NCBI RefSeq assembly: GCF_011386835.1
Contig: NC_088800.1
Span: 23,364,572-23,428,571 of the forward strand
Origin: Chrysemys picta bellii
Taxonomy: Eukaryota > Chordata > Testudines > Emydidae
Reading direction: 5' to 3'
Length of the DNA stretch: 64,000 bases
Shown: positions 27,101-41,355 of the stretch, one piece after another
Layout: each line of letters opens with the position of its first letter
Numbering within the stretch: position 1 is the first letter of the stretch
Notes under the pieces: model-generated
Databases searched by the model: none
Told to the model about the DNA's origin: nothing
Seen by the model: the letters and a program-made list of their open reading frames with translations, nothing else
Program-made: the position numbers and the translations under genes

Positions 27101-30100
27101 CCCAATCTTGGCAGGCTCTGTTGTGGGTGCAGAAGAGGAACTAAATCCAAGTAGCAATTTTAGAGAATTAGCAAGAGCTTTCAGTGGCTGGAAATAAAAA
27201 CGAATGGTGAAAATGGAAACACAAACAATTACTTATGAGGATTTGTGCAGGGTAAATAACGTAGCCTTTTGTGATAGATTTCCCAGAAAATAATTATGTA
27301 TAAAATAACATTTCCAAATGTTTATACATTTGAGATCCCTACCCCATAGCTTTTTATTGTTTCAATGTCTGATTTCATTATATATAAAATATATAAAAAG
27401 TTATATAAAAAAGTAATGTTAATTAAATTGATTGTCCTCCCTATCATACCCAAATCATTGTACCACCTTAAGATTTTTATATATTACATTTTTCCTCTTC
27501 CCCAACTTTGTTACTACAAATGTAAACTGAGTATGAAGTATTGTAGTTCAAATGCATAAAGTGTCAGTAACAAACAACTGTAGTTATCACTCAATTTGCC
27601 AGATTGCCAGGGGTGCTCTGAAATTATTGTCTCTACGAGAAGAAGAAAGAGTTCTGAGAGGTGAACCACTGTTGAATCATACCATCACTAGAATAATACA
27701 TTGACTGGGTTCTGATGCAGGAAGTTTCAGTGGCATTCTGGCTTGGTGTCATTTATGGCATGGGATAAAGGCCAGAAAGAGGCCAGAATACATAGTAAAA
27801 TAACCTCCAAAACACTTTGAATAGGAAAAGAGTTAAATATCACTACTTAGAAAATGAAACACAATGTTCTTTTAGAAATTTTTATTATGAATTCCTGCTG
27901 CCCAGAAGAGGAGTCAGTTAAGAGTTTAGTTTTTAAATAGTTAACATCACAGCTTTTACACAATCACACAAAGAAAAGTTCCTGAGGAACATGCGGAATA
28001 TTGTTCCTCTACAACAGGGGTCGGCAACGTTTGGCACGCGGCTCGCCAGGGTAAGCACCCTGGTGGGAAGCCGTGGCCAGCACATCCCTCGCCCGCGCCA
28101 CTTCTTGCCGCCCCCATTGGCCCGGGACGGCTAACCACGGCCAGTGGGGGCCACGATCGGCCGAACCTGCCACGTCAGCAGGTAAATAAACTGGCCCGGC
28201 CCGCCAGGGTGCTTACCCTGGCGAGCCGCGTGCCAAACGTTGCCAACTCCTGCTCTACAAGGTCCAGTCTAAACTAGTACCAAGAATTAAAATTCAACAA
28301 TCCGCAGTAAAGCAGCAGCTGGCAGTGCTCTTCATAAATGTAATAATGCATAATGTAATACATTCCCTTGTTTTGTGCTTCTATCACATAACTCCTATTG
28401 TGGAACGTTTCATGCATTATTTACATATAGCTTCAGACTAACTAGGTCCAAATATTCCTATTGTAAGAAAAATTCAATATATCTTTAGGTATTAAAATGG
28501 TTTAGTTACAGAAGAGGACAAAATCCTCTCCCCACTAGAAAGTAAAAGTAAGTTCACTTCAGATGCAGGAGAGAAATAGGAATCATAACAAAGAGGTATT
28601 TTTTATTGCATGGGAAAAAAACAGGAACACTACAGTGCACTTTACAATTCTAATTGAAATTTTCTACATTTTATGAAGTCCACAAAAACAGTTACCCATA
28701 ATGATGAAATGAATATTCTATTCATACTTGCTTTGTACAGTATGCGCCCAGAGTGCCACTATTCTATTGTTTGTATTGGTCAAATTCTGTTCTGAGAAGG
28801 CGTACTGGTCATGTGATAATTATTCTCATAATTAATCTTAGCACCATAAGCATTTGGCAAATAGCATGATCGTGAAAGTTCAACAACCAAGGAAAAATCT
28901 TCAAACATAGAGGCCTAAGAGTTCCAGACAAAAACCCATGCTTACATGTGCAATTACTACAAACAGCATGTGTAGACTGGGTAAATATAAATAACTAGCT
29001 CCTTGTAAGTGTGCTTTTGTCCAGACTATTATACCACTACACTTTTTGCACATGCATTTTTTGCCTATGAATGAAAGGAACAGAGCATGGTATGCATGCA
29101 ATATCAGCAAGTGGTCTTTTATCTGTCAGAAGTTACAGGTATTAAAAATCGCTGATAAAACCTGCAAACGAAAAAGATTAGTGGAGTAGTAAATAACGAG
29201 AACAGGTTACTTATACCAAGTGACCTGGATTGTTTAGTAAACTGGACACATTCAACAACATGCCTTTGATTCAATCAAATGCAAGGTCATACATACAGGA
29301 TGGGGGATTATGAACTTGAAAACAGAGACCCTGTCCCAGATGTCATGATAGGTAAATAAAAAGTGATTCCCCAGTATGATGCTGTGTCTAAAAGGGCAAT
29401 CACAAACCTTGCATGCACAAAGAGGGGTGAGGCAATATCACCAATGTATATGGCACTGGAGAAGTCACTGTTGGAATACTGTTTCCAGTTTTGGCATCCA
29501 TACTTCAAAAAAAGAGGTTGACAACTTGGAGAGGATTTAGAAAAACACTACAAGAATGATTCAAAGTCTGGAAAAACTACCTTTAAATGAGAGACCTAAG
29601 GATCTACAGTACATCAACTCTTGAAGAGATGGTTAAGAGGTGCCCTGATAATGATCTACAAGTACCTACACAGGAAGAACATATCTGATACCATGAGCAA
29701 TTTATTATAGCAGAAAAAATAACAAGATCCAATGGCTGAAAGCTGAGGCTAGAAACATTCAGACTGGAAATTACTCTCACTGTTAAGACTGTGTGCCTTA
29801 TTAATCACTATAACAGCTTACTGGAGGAGATGGTAGACTCTCTCACTTGAACTTTTAAGATCGGATGTCTTTCTAAACACACATGCTCTAGTGTAGTTCA
29901 CCTATAAACTATCAGGCTTGCTGCACTAATTACTGAGTGAATTACAGGGTCTGCGTTACACAGAACATCACACCTCAGGATCATAATGGTCCCTGTTCGG
30001 GCATTAAAAGCTATAAAAACTGAGTGCTCAGAAAGTATTTTACAATCTTTAATATTAGTGTGGCTTCATGCTATAATATAAACTGATAAAATGAACCACA

Positions 30101-31036
30101 TTTAGTGTGAACACATCCAAGTGTGAGACCAAAACAGTGAGTAAACAAAGAAACTGGGTCTGAAATAAGTACTTGGAAATCAAAATCCAGAATCCCTAAG
30201 TGATATTATCAGAGGTTTCTTTAAAATATGTATTGATTTTAACAGAATAAGTATTAAGTCTAAGATATTTAAAAACATTATTGGCAATGAAGAGCATAAG
30301 CATTCAACTATTCCTAACATCTACCTATAGTATGTTTTATTTTAAAAGGCAAATAAACTGAACTTTAATACTAGTGGAGAAGTGGAAGGGGAAATAAACA
30401 TCTCCTATGCATACACAGGCATATGAAGTACCATATAATTACTGTATGCAAAGTTTTATAAAGATCTGGCTAAGGAACCCTTTATGTTCAAATCCTTTTT
30501 AACACTATTTGAGGTCTTAAAATAAATCTAGAACTCTCAAGACTTTGCCAATACAGACTATTAAAAAAAGTTGACAGATTTTGCCTCTCTTTCTACTCCA
30601 CCTACTTAAGATTTCACCCCCATCACAGTTAAGTAGGAGGTGAGGAGTAGTAGGGAAACATAAATGGCCGGATGCATAGTATTTGCATTACCTGTAATTA
30701 CAACAACATTGTGCCACTTCAGTATTAAAACTGCATAAAGTCAAAAGACAACCATTATATTCTTTTAATACAAGTGCAAACACTAAAATAGCTGCATTAA
30801 ATACTACCCTTCTAATGAAAAAAGCATAAAAAGAAAGGGCACATTGTTATATTGTATTCTTAATGTAACATGACAGACTGCAGACATATTTGATTTTATG
30901 TTTTACAGACATTCTTTAAAAAAAAATAAACAGCAGTTTGTGATAAATATCTTAATTTTATATTAGAATGGGTTTGGCACATTGATTTTTTTAGTGCTAT
31001 TTGATTTCCTTAGTACATAAGAACTTGTAATGGCTT

Positions 31037-31071
<35 letters not shown>

Positions 31072-34000
31072 ACAAGACTATAGACACTGAAGAATATGGT
31101 AATTGTTCCTACCCACAGACCAACCCGCTGATGCAAGCTGATGTAGTTGAGGACAAGGGTGGAAAGACAAACTTATAAACACAACACATTAGTATTTAGC
31201 TAGAAAAACTATTAGAATGTCTTTTGTGTGAATCAGTCCTGAAAGAAACAAAGCCTGGTTGCAAGGACTAAGAAGGAAATAAATTGCTTCCCCAATCCTC
31301 AGGTAATCTGAGGCTGGTTCACTTCCCAGCATAGTTTGGCACAGCCTAAGCCTACCTTAACTTGCACCCAGATGCTACTTGCCCCACAGATCTTGCACAT
31401 TCAGGAAATAGCTCAAGCACAGTATCATTCTAGCCACACATACTCCTATCCTTTGGACATCTGCTGCCCATCCCAAGAAGCCCCCTACACTGGTAGCTTT
31501 TGCAGGAAGGACCCAAAGCCATCTCAGCACCAGCAAGGGGGGCCCCCTGTGCCTGGGATTTTCCTGCAGGGCCTTACAGTGATTTTGTTGCCCCTCTTAG
31601 CTGGTGTAGATAGCACAAAGAAGCTGTCGAGCACCAAAGAATTCTCGTATTGACCAGTACCTCTAAGGATCAAACTCTTGGGCCTTGTCCACCTACATCT
31701 TACAGAGTTTGCAACTGATTAGCATAAATGGCTTTAAGTTGTGTTTGTATCTGCACATTCCATGGGCTAAGATTCTGACAGTAACTAGGTCAGCTAATTT
31801 CGGCTTGTGCCAGGTTATCTTGGCACATAGTTATCTTTCTGTATCCAGTTTGGCATATTCTTTTTTAAAAAAGTGTAGACAGAACACACTATGTTTATAC
31901 CTGTTTGTGTAACCACTGTCAGTCCTCCTTTCTCCTCATGCTAAATGTGTGGTAGGATATTCTCAGAGAGCACTTCCCCATTATGCTGTAGTACTGATCC
32001 ATATCCTTTGGATACTCCATCCCCTACAGAAACACCATTGAATAGCCATCCATGTTTTCCTCAAACAGCACTGATATCACCAGGGCCGGCTCTGGCTTTT
32101 TTGCCGCCCCAGGCAAAAAAGCCTCCCGCCGCCCCCCGGAGCACGGCTGGAGCCCCGGGAGGAGGGCAGAGAGCCCGGCTGGGGCCCCGCTCTCCCCGGC
32201 GACCGAAGCGTCGCGGGGAGGGCAGCGAGCCCAGTCGCGGCCCCGCTTTCCCTGGCGGCCAGAGCGCCGCGGGGAGGGCGGCGAACCCAGTGGCGGCCCT
32301 GCTCTCCCTGGCGGCCGGAGCCGGAGCACCACGCTGCGCCGTCCCCCTCCAGGTCCTGCCCCAAGCACAAGCTTGGTGGGCTGGTGCCTGGAGCCGGCCC
32401 TGGATATCACTATAGTTAAGAAACATAGTAGGTGCAGGCATACACACAGTTGTGATAGCAGAAAGCTGTTGTATATAAAAGATACTGTTCACTTTGTGTG
32501 TAATCAGTTGAACTGACTCTCTCTACCTGGTTACAAAATCATGATTGATTTGAACTGGGTCACGATTAGAACAGTATTCCAAGATTTCAAGGTGCAAATT
32601 GTTTGTTGTCAAGAGTGTAAATTGTCAAAGTGTGGAAACCTGGATTAGTGTAAAAAAATTACTTTACTTGTAATTTTATTTCTCTTGAAGTATATTCACA
32701 GCAGTCCCACACTCTAGGTCCATACTCCATTAACATGACCACTGAGAGTAAAATCTTTGGTTAACAGACAATATGATTTGTGCCTGCTCTGTAAGAAGCT
32801 CTGGTGACCACGGCATTTCCAATGACTAATTCCAATATCAGAGTGTGAAACAGAAGTAGAATAAAATATTATACCTCCTCAAGTTTGTGGGGAAGGTAGA
32901 CAAGGATCTGCTGTAACTGCACATCATCTGATAACAAGAATTCCAGGAAATTCCTTCTTCCTCTTCTGCCCCATAAGGCTTGAGTTCACAGCAGAACCTT
33001 AGTCTTGGAGGCTCCTGAAATCTCCATAGACCATCATGCATTTGATGTATTCTGCACCCGCAGCCTGGGGATACCTTTAGTTTCAGGCTCCTCAGAAGGA
33101 GAAACCAGTGAGTGGTGTAATTAGATAACCAAAACAAGAGCAAAAGGTATAAAAGAGCATAAAAATATCCCTAAAAATAACAGATGTGAAAAGAATTTCC
33201 TCTTTCAATTTGGGAACATTGATAAGACAAGCTAGAATCACAACAGAATACTGAACTCAAATCACTTCTAATAAAAATTAGTCAGTCCACATGGCTGTCC
33301 TTCAAATCTCTTCCTGGGAGCTAATCTGAACTCAGCTACAAAAGCAGACATTCCTCCAAATAAATGTTCCTTAACATAACCTTGAAGTTGCAGACCTCAT
33401 AAGGAACAACAAACAATGCCATCAGACAGCTATTTAGACACGGTTCTCTTGGATACAATAACTAGTAATACAGGGGCAAAAGAAAACAAGGGGGAGAGAG
33501 CAACAGATATTAAAGGCTTTGCTCCCTTTCAAATAACAGCTCTGGGACCTTTTCATTTTAAGCTTACAGAGAACAGCCTTTCTGGACAGGCATGTGGAAA
33601 GAACACTTGCAGGGTGGCTACTTAAGTCAGATTAAACCACCATCTTTGGAAGGAATTTAGGATCAAGTGTACAACACTACCTTATTCTTATGAAAAAGCA
33701 CAAGGTAAATTAGTAACTAAGACCTGAATCTTACTAACTCTGCAAATTGAAGACACTAGGAGTCTAGTTTTCATTTTAGAAACACATTTCTGGGTGGTAA
33801 AGTGGCTTAGTAAGGATGGCATTACTACCCCACAAGAAAAAGGTATTTTAATGGGGTTTCTTCAAATTCCCATCTGATTATTATACTAGAGGCTATAGAG
33901 GAACTTTAATGTACTTATACAGTGCCAAAAATAGTAGCCAGATAAATCTTAAGGATTCCTTTTACCTAGACTGACAGAGAAAAATGATAAGCAAGTAGTT

Positions 34001-37000
34001 TTCATGTGGGGTAAGTAACATGAATTCCTATGGGCCTTCTCGTGACGGTCTACAAATGTTTTCCACTGACTTTGGTAGTTATCTTCTGGTAAGATAGGAC
34101 TTCACTGGAGAAAGACCTTTAAGGAAAGAAAACCTATAAGGGCTCTAGAAACTCATATCCATGCCCTCTTGAAGTTTCTTTATCTTTTTCTCTTTCAGCT
34201 GTTTCCTTTGCCTTTAAACACACACACTCAATTCAATAGACCTCACTGAAACGATGCACGCTTTCAGTTGCCATTGTGATAGGGAAAGGGGATCCTAGGT
34301 CAGCATGCAGAGAGGTTCTCTGGTTCTGTTTGATCATACATAAGATTTCAGCCTGATGGGACTGGATACCACCAATACTAGCATGAGTGGGACCCACATT
34401 TGCCTCTGCCATTAAAGAGCTATTAATTTTGTAGAACTTGTCTTTCCAACTTAGTTAGGACCTTTGCTGTTAGAGGGAAAGAGAAGTGTGAAAATGCATT
34501 TCTGTGGGCGGATAATCATTCTACTCAAAAGAAACTGGACTAGGACTTATTGTGTCCAGTAGAATTTTCCTTTCCCACCAAGCAAACTGAACTCAAGTTT
34601 CAGTGCACATAACCTTAATCAGTTGTCATCTTTTCAAAGAAGTAGAGTTGTTCACAAAGACATCATTTTGAATATTGTGGCAGTTGAGATAGCTGAAGTC
34701 CACGACGGACCTCAGCCCTTCTGTGTTTCTAGATATGAGGAAGTACCTAAAAACAAACATCTGAGTTTTATGACATTTATTGATTTTTTTAGCAGTCTCT
34801 TCTGGATAACACAGATATGGAGAACATCTTCATATGGGCAATTTGGAGATACTTCTCTGAAGGAAATTTTGTAGCCTTGCTTGACAACACAAAACCCCCA
34901 GATCTATATATGATATAACCAGGGACATAACCCTTTACATTCCTCCTACAAGATACAAGGTATATGCTGGCCTATTGGCTGTATGCACGTAAAAGCTGAG
35001 GTTTTCAAAGCTTAGAATTTTGGAGCTGAAACCCTTCTGTCTCAGTTGATACTCAATGCCAAATGTCCTGAGTCTTTAAGCACCAAGTGTCCTTGAGTCT
35101 GGTCCTGGAAGGGTGGGCCAAGTTCTGTTTTTCCCTCTCTCCTCACCATGAGAGGATGGAGCCAGAGGACAGACCATGGAACAAAGATAACAGAACGTGG
35201 CCTTTATTCTTTTTAGTTTTCATAAGATTAGCCTTCACTTACTCCACAAAACAAGTTTATTTTGTCATAAGCTTTTACAGTAGCTCCTGTTGAAGACTAA
35301 ACACTTGCAACAATCGCCTATTTTGGAGGCAGCTACATCATGTCAAAGGCGTTCTCTTACTCGGCCATCACCAAAAGGCTTTTGTCATTTATCACTTTAT
35401 AGTTTTGGGGAAGAAGATAAATTCAAGCATGAACAAGCCACTCTCTAAAGGGTGGTCTGGTACCTATTCACTTGAACCGGTAACTCCTTATGTGGGCAGC
35501 AAGAATGGAGGGTTAATAGATTTTCCATTCTAGAGTATGGGATCACAGTGCAGGGATGCTCAGCTGTGAGTCTTGACTACCGATAGCTATCTCATGCACC
35601 AGACTCAAGGGGTGTTAGGTTTCCCCTCTAATCTCCTGCAGCAAGGGTGCAACTCAATGTAAACTAGGATTTCAATGCAGGATATTTGGGGGTCTACAAA
35701 GTAAACAAGTCCTCAGTCATCACAGTGACACAATCAAGCTCAGATCCCACCAAGAGAATCTAGTTTATTGCTGACCACACTCCCCAGAAAGTTCTTTTGG
35801 AGTGTTAGAAGACTTGCGACTCATATATACAAGTGACTAGAGGTTCTTACCCATATCATCCCTTTTTCAGGTGGGAATCAGGATGACAAGTATGCTAACT
35901 CCAACTGCATTGAGATGACCAATGTGGATGGCATCATTAGTGTTCCAAGAACTGGTATAAAGTACATTGAGGCACCGGTAACTAGGATGCTGGGACTGAT
36001 GCCGTATACTTGGGACACACGATACCTGTGACCTTGAGCAGGTTCTGCTGAGATAATTACTCAGTCAGTAAGATGCGACATGTACATTTAGAATGCAGCT
36101 GAGGTAATGTGATGTGGTGCTTTCCCCTCTGGTCACAATAAGACTAGATAGCTTGATGCTTTCCATTGGTTCCAACAAAGAGGATACAGCTAAATGCTTT
36201 AAAAATGTCCAAGCACACCATTTGGATTTTTCTTGCCACATATGCAGCAAGGCATCCACCACAGGAATCGTATCTTGGTACATTTGAAGACTTGCTCTTT
36301 AATGTCCTTCAAGTCAAGTGTGTATTGACCATCCCCTAGTCAACAGATACCTTCAGAGTTCCTTGATGCTCACTTTAAAAAAGTGATCTTGGCACTGATC
36401 CAGTACCAAGCCCATAGTGCTTTCCCAGCATTGTTATATTTGTCTGTTAGGGGCACCGGGCATTGTGTTACTTCACCAGGCACTTACTACAGCTGCTGAG
36501 CGTCTTTCTCTCAAAATACTTGCAAGATAAAAATAGAGGGAGGGAAACAAGATGACAGTGCAGTAGCACTCTTTATAAAACCCTTTTAAAAACTGTTAAA
36601 AGGAAGTTCTTGAAAGGAGAAGAAAAGAGGACATTTGTGCTTCAGATGTCTCGGTCACCAAAAAAAGCAAGTTTTTTTTTTCTCCAATAGACAATTCATT
36701 AGAGAAAAGACACTTAGCAGACAGATAGTATTCAGGTTAAGTATGAGATAAGACACTCAAATCCCTTAAGCTATACTGAGGCAGCCTTCGTGGCACAGTC
36801 AGAAGTAACAGTTGCACAGAGAGCTCCTTCACGGTCAGCTGTTAGAAAAGAACTAGCGACAAGAGGTACTGAAGTCACCAGGAGGAATGAGTACAGAGAA
36901 TGAACTAGGTCACAGGGAATTATCTAGGTAGACCACGGACCCCATTGTTTGCTGCAATACCCATTTTTAGAGAAGAGAGCTACTTTCATCTTTCAACTTC

Positions 37001-40000
37001 CCTTTATCCTGGCTCCCCATCATCCCCCCACCCCCAAAACCTTCTCTAGTGTTACAACCTATTCCTAACTTGTTTCAGTCTATAACTGATCTTGTGGCAT
37101 CCTTCTGGACAGGAGTCTTCTCAGAACAGACTTCACACAAAAAAAATCCTCTCACTAGCCACCCAGGTTATGTCTATAATACAATTAAACACCCGCAGTT
37201 GACCCATGTCACCTAACTTGGGCTCGCAGAGCTCAGGCTAAGGGAATGTTTAACTGCAGTGTAGACATTTGTGCTTGGGCTGGAGCCCGGGTTCTAGGAT
37301 CCTGCAAGGGAGGGGAGGATCCCAGAGCCCAGGCTCCAGCCTGAATGTCTACACCCCAATTAAACAGCCCCTTAGCCCAAGTCCAAGTCAGCTGACACAG
37401 GCTAGCTGCAGGTGTTTAACTGCACTGTACACATACCTTCAGGCTACATTCAGCTTCAGTATGTTTTATTTAAGTATTTGTAGTTTACTCCATCTTGGGA
37501 AAACCACAGGCCAAAGGACGTTGTAGGACATATTATTAGCCCATCAGGAATTGAGAGACTCATGAAAGAATAGATAGTGCAGTATCATGAAGTTCCTCAG
37601 GTAAATGATTTTTCCACTTCCCAAAGTTCTTTTCAAGCAGGCACCTAAAAGGCCTGCTTTCAGTTTTGGTGGAGTAGGATTATGAATGATTCAGGAAAAA
37701 AAAAAAAAATCTTTCTACTTTTGACAAACTGTCAAGGCCATGATTTTTTATTTGCTTTGGAAGTTTTAGTTATGAGGATGAAGGAAAAAGCGTTACATCC
37801 CTAAAAATTAGGAAAAAAACCTTAATTTTAAAATAAGCACCAGCGCCTATTATAGAAGTATGAGTACACAGAACATGTCTTTTAACAGCTACAGAATAAT
37901 AGAATTGTGTGTGTCACAGTGCATAATATAACTATTTTACAAGCTGCTATGACATACTGATTAAAATCTTTTTGTATTCAAGAGGACTAAAATTACATAG
38001 GATCAAAAATTTCTACTGCTTAAACCAAATATGGGTTTTAAAGATTCTATTTTACCATATTTTCCTTATCCTAAGTTGTTATATATGTGCAAAACAGTGG
38101 ATATTAGGTTAATAGGTGTCATTTTTAAATACAGTACATTTACAGAATGATTTTGAGTAGTTTTATATAATACAATATTAACTCTTACATGACAACGTGA
38201 TTTATGTATTATTGGGAAAAAACTAAATTAAATTGGCTCTGCTTACCTGAGGGGTAGCCATTGTCTCCTGCCTTGGTTAAATTCATTTTTATTACATCTC
38301 AATAACATGTCTAAGCCAAGTATTAACATTCCACTTGTAGTTAGTTCCCCAGTACTTTATCTTCTGTCCTCTTTTTCATTGTCAGCCACCCTCTATGGAT
38401 AATGAGTTTTTGACTTCAGTAAAACCTCATTTGAGTTTCTTTTTCTATGTACCAATGTCCCCTCCCCTAAATTCCCACTCAATTTAATTTATAATTTATT
38501 TTATTTTTATATACATATATGATTTAATTTAAAAATGGTCAGGAGACAGAATTTTAAGGATATTAACAGCATGCAATTTCTTTTTATAAAGGGTTCTGTT
38601 ATGCTACACACTGATTACATTTGTGCAGTATTCACAAGGTACCCAAAACACTATTATGGTAAATATTTGTGAATACAGATATTAGTCAGGTAAATTAAAA
38701 GGATGGCAAGGTTCACTGAGGCTTCTCTAATTTTCTCTACTACTCTTTCCTAGAACAATACTCCTCAGTGAATCACAACAGATATCCTTACACAAGCCAC
38801 AAGATTACACCAGTGGGACTATTCCTCCTCATTCCTAAGCAGTGGATGAACATGTAACTCAAGAATCTTGCTTAAAATCAGAGTTCTGGCCCATTCTACA
38901 ACATCAATAAGTCCGACATACAGAACAAGAATATATGTAATTAGGTAATCTTTATGCCATTGCCAATATTTTGGAGAATCTTTTACTACGGGGGTTTTCA
39001 AACGGTGGGTTGCAACTCAGTACTGGGTCGCGGAATGTAAGGTATTGGGACGCGGTGGCTCTGGTCAGCACCGCCGACCGCACCATTAAAAGTCCTGTCG
39101 GCGGTGCTGCTCGGCTAAGGCAGGCTAGTCCCTATCTGTTCAAACACTGCGCTGCAGCCAGCAGCAGGTCCGGCTCCTAGGCTGGGGGGGCCACGGGGCT
39201 CCACACACTGCCTCCGCCCCGAGCACCAGCTCCGCACTCCCATTGGGGGAGCGGTGCTTGCGTGCCTCCGCCTAGGAGCCAGACCTGCCACTGGCTGCTT
39301 CTGGGGCGCAGCACAGTCTGTGGTGCCAAGACAGACAAGAAGCCTGCCTTAGCACCCCTGCTGCGCCACTGACTGGGAGCCGGCCAAGGTAAGTCCACAC
39401 CCTACCCCACACACCAATCCCCTGCGCTAGCCCTGAGCCCCCCCCCCCTGCAAACCCAGAGCCCCTTCCTGCACCCCAATCCACACATCCCTGGCCCCAC
39501 CCCAGAGCCTGCACTTCCAGCCCAGAGCCATGACCCCCTCCTGCACACCAACCCCCTACCCCAGTCCTGAGCCCCTCTCACACCCCAAACCTTTCATCCC
39601 CAACTCCGTTGGGTCGTGGGCATCAACAATTTTCTTCAACTGGGTTGCCAGGAAAAAAGTTAGTAAACCACTGTTTTACTACACAGTGAAAGACACCAAA
39701 TCTTCCATTCGGCACTTGAGCGAGACCAGTTATATTATTAAACAGTAGTTTAAACACACAGCATAGCTATAGCTGAACAGCTAATGATGACAAGCTATTA
39801 CTTTGCCAAATATTAAAGTCTGCTTCTCTAATTGCCCAAGTGGAGACTTATTTGCATAAACTTGATTTGCCTAGGGTAAGCAAATCATTACAAAAGACTG
39901 ACAATACTGTGATGCACTCAACTAGTAGCACAAATGAAAGCACTGTAATAATTTCCCTGTGTTGTTAAAGGAACTTGACCTACATTAAAAAAAAAAACGA

Positions 40001-41317
40001 AACAAAACGAAACAAAAAACAGGACACAAAAGAAACACACATTCAGCTAAGTCTTGTATTTTCACTCCAAATAAAAAAAACAGAGCAGTTACATATGGCT
40101 ATAAAAACTATTCCAGGGCTATTAGTACACATGATATTATATCAGATGCCCACTTTAAAATGCCACAAGTAGTAATTTCTCTTCCTGCTCCTCAGAGATA
40201 TATATGGTAAATTAATTTTTAAAAAACCCTCTCACCTTAATTTATCCAGATGCATGTAACATTGGATCCAGGTATAAAATGAAAGGGAGAACATATCTTC
40301 AGTAAAGTATATATTTAATATTTTTAAAACAACATTTTGAAACTTTTAAGTTCAAAATTTAATTCTCAAGCTCATAACTTGGGAAGCAAAATTTTCAATA
40401 AGCTAACTTGTCACCTTGTCAAATTTAGTACCAATGGAGTCTCTGAAAAAAGTCTAAAATCATTGAGAAACAAGTTTGTGCTATAATAGGAAGAATTTAT
40501 TTGTTCCAGTCCCTCTCCTCAGCCCCATCTCACTATTTTTAAAACCTTATTGCATTAAAGGAGCACCACGCTGTTTGACAGGCCTTTCTTTCCTTTCTTG
40601 CATCCTGCCTGCTCCCATCCCCTTTTTTGTTCAGATCAACAATATAATTAAAATTGTATTTCTAGTATGATTTGAAGAAAAAGAACTACAAAAATGTTGA
40701 ATGTAAATCATGTGAGTTTAATATTTTCAAGCTGACACTGTTAATCACAAGTGTGTAAAAATTCTATGTCCATTTGAAAGGAGAACCCACCTTCATAAAC
40801 ATTTAGTCAAAACTGGAAAAAAATTAAGCATTTAAAATTACTTCCTTCAATTTACACACCTTCTCTATGCAGCCCTTTGTTTCCACTGTAAACCATACTG
40901 GAATCCTTGTGTAAAGGAAGTTGCCTCCTAGCTGCAAATGGGCTACACTGGCAGTATCTGAGAGATCCAGATGTCTGCAGTGGTTAAAACAAAATGTTCA
41001 GCTTTGGGTGCATATTTAGCCTCTCCGTGCAAGACATTTTTTCACAAAGAAGGCAGAGTAAGAGTGCACATAGCAACAGCACTCACAGCTGATTGGGTGG
41101 AAGGCGTGCTTAAACCCTTTACTGCTCGTAAGGTCTACTACAGTTTCCTGTCTGCTTGGCAGCAGTATCTTGTTTTCTTTTCTCCTCTTGTGAACTCAGC
41201 TGTGTTTGGGCAAACAGAGAGGAAAGAACAGCAGAAAGACCAGTACAAAGTATTAGAAGCTACTAAAAATGGTACTGAAGTGCTATTAAAAATAAAAATA
41301 TGCAAACTGACCTAATT

Positions 41318-41355
<38 letters not shown>

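Noticed and set aside
31041..31068. Poly-A run as the tail of a SINE or processed pseudogene
   Set aside because: No recognisable body, pol III boxes or flanking duplication was found.
32024..32516. Arg/Pro/Ala-rich frames on both strands
   Set aside because: They lie in a GC-rich hAT MITE with a perfect target duplication; no domain is present.
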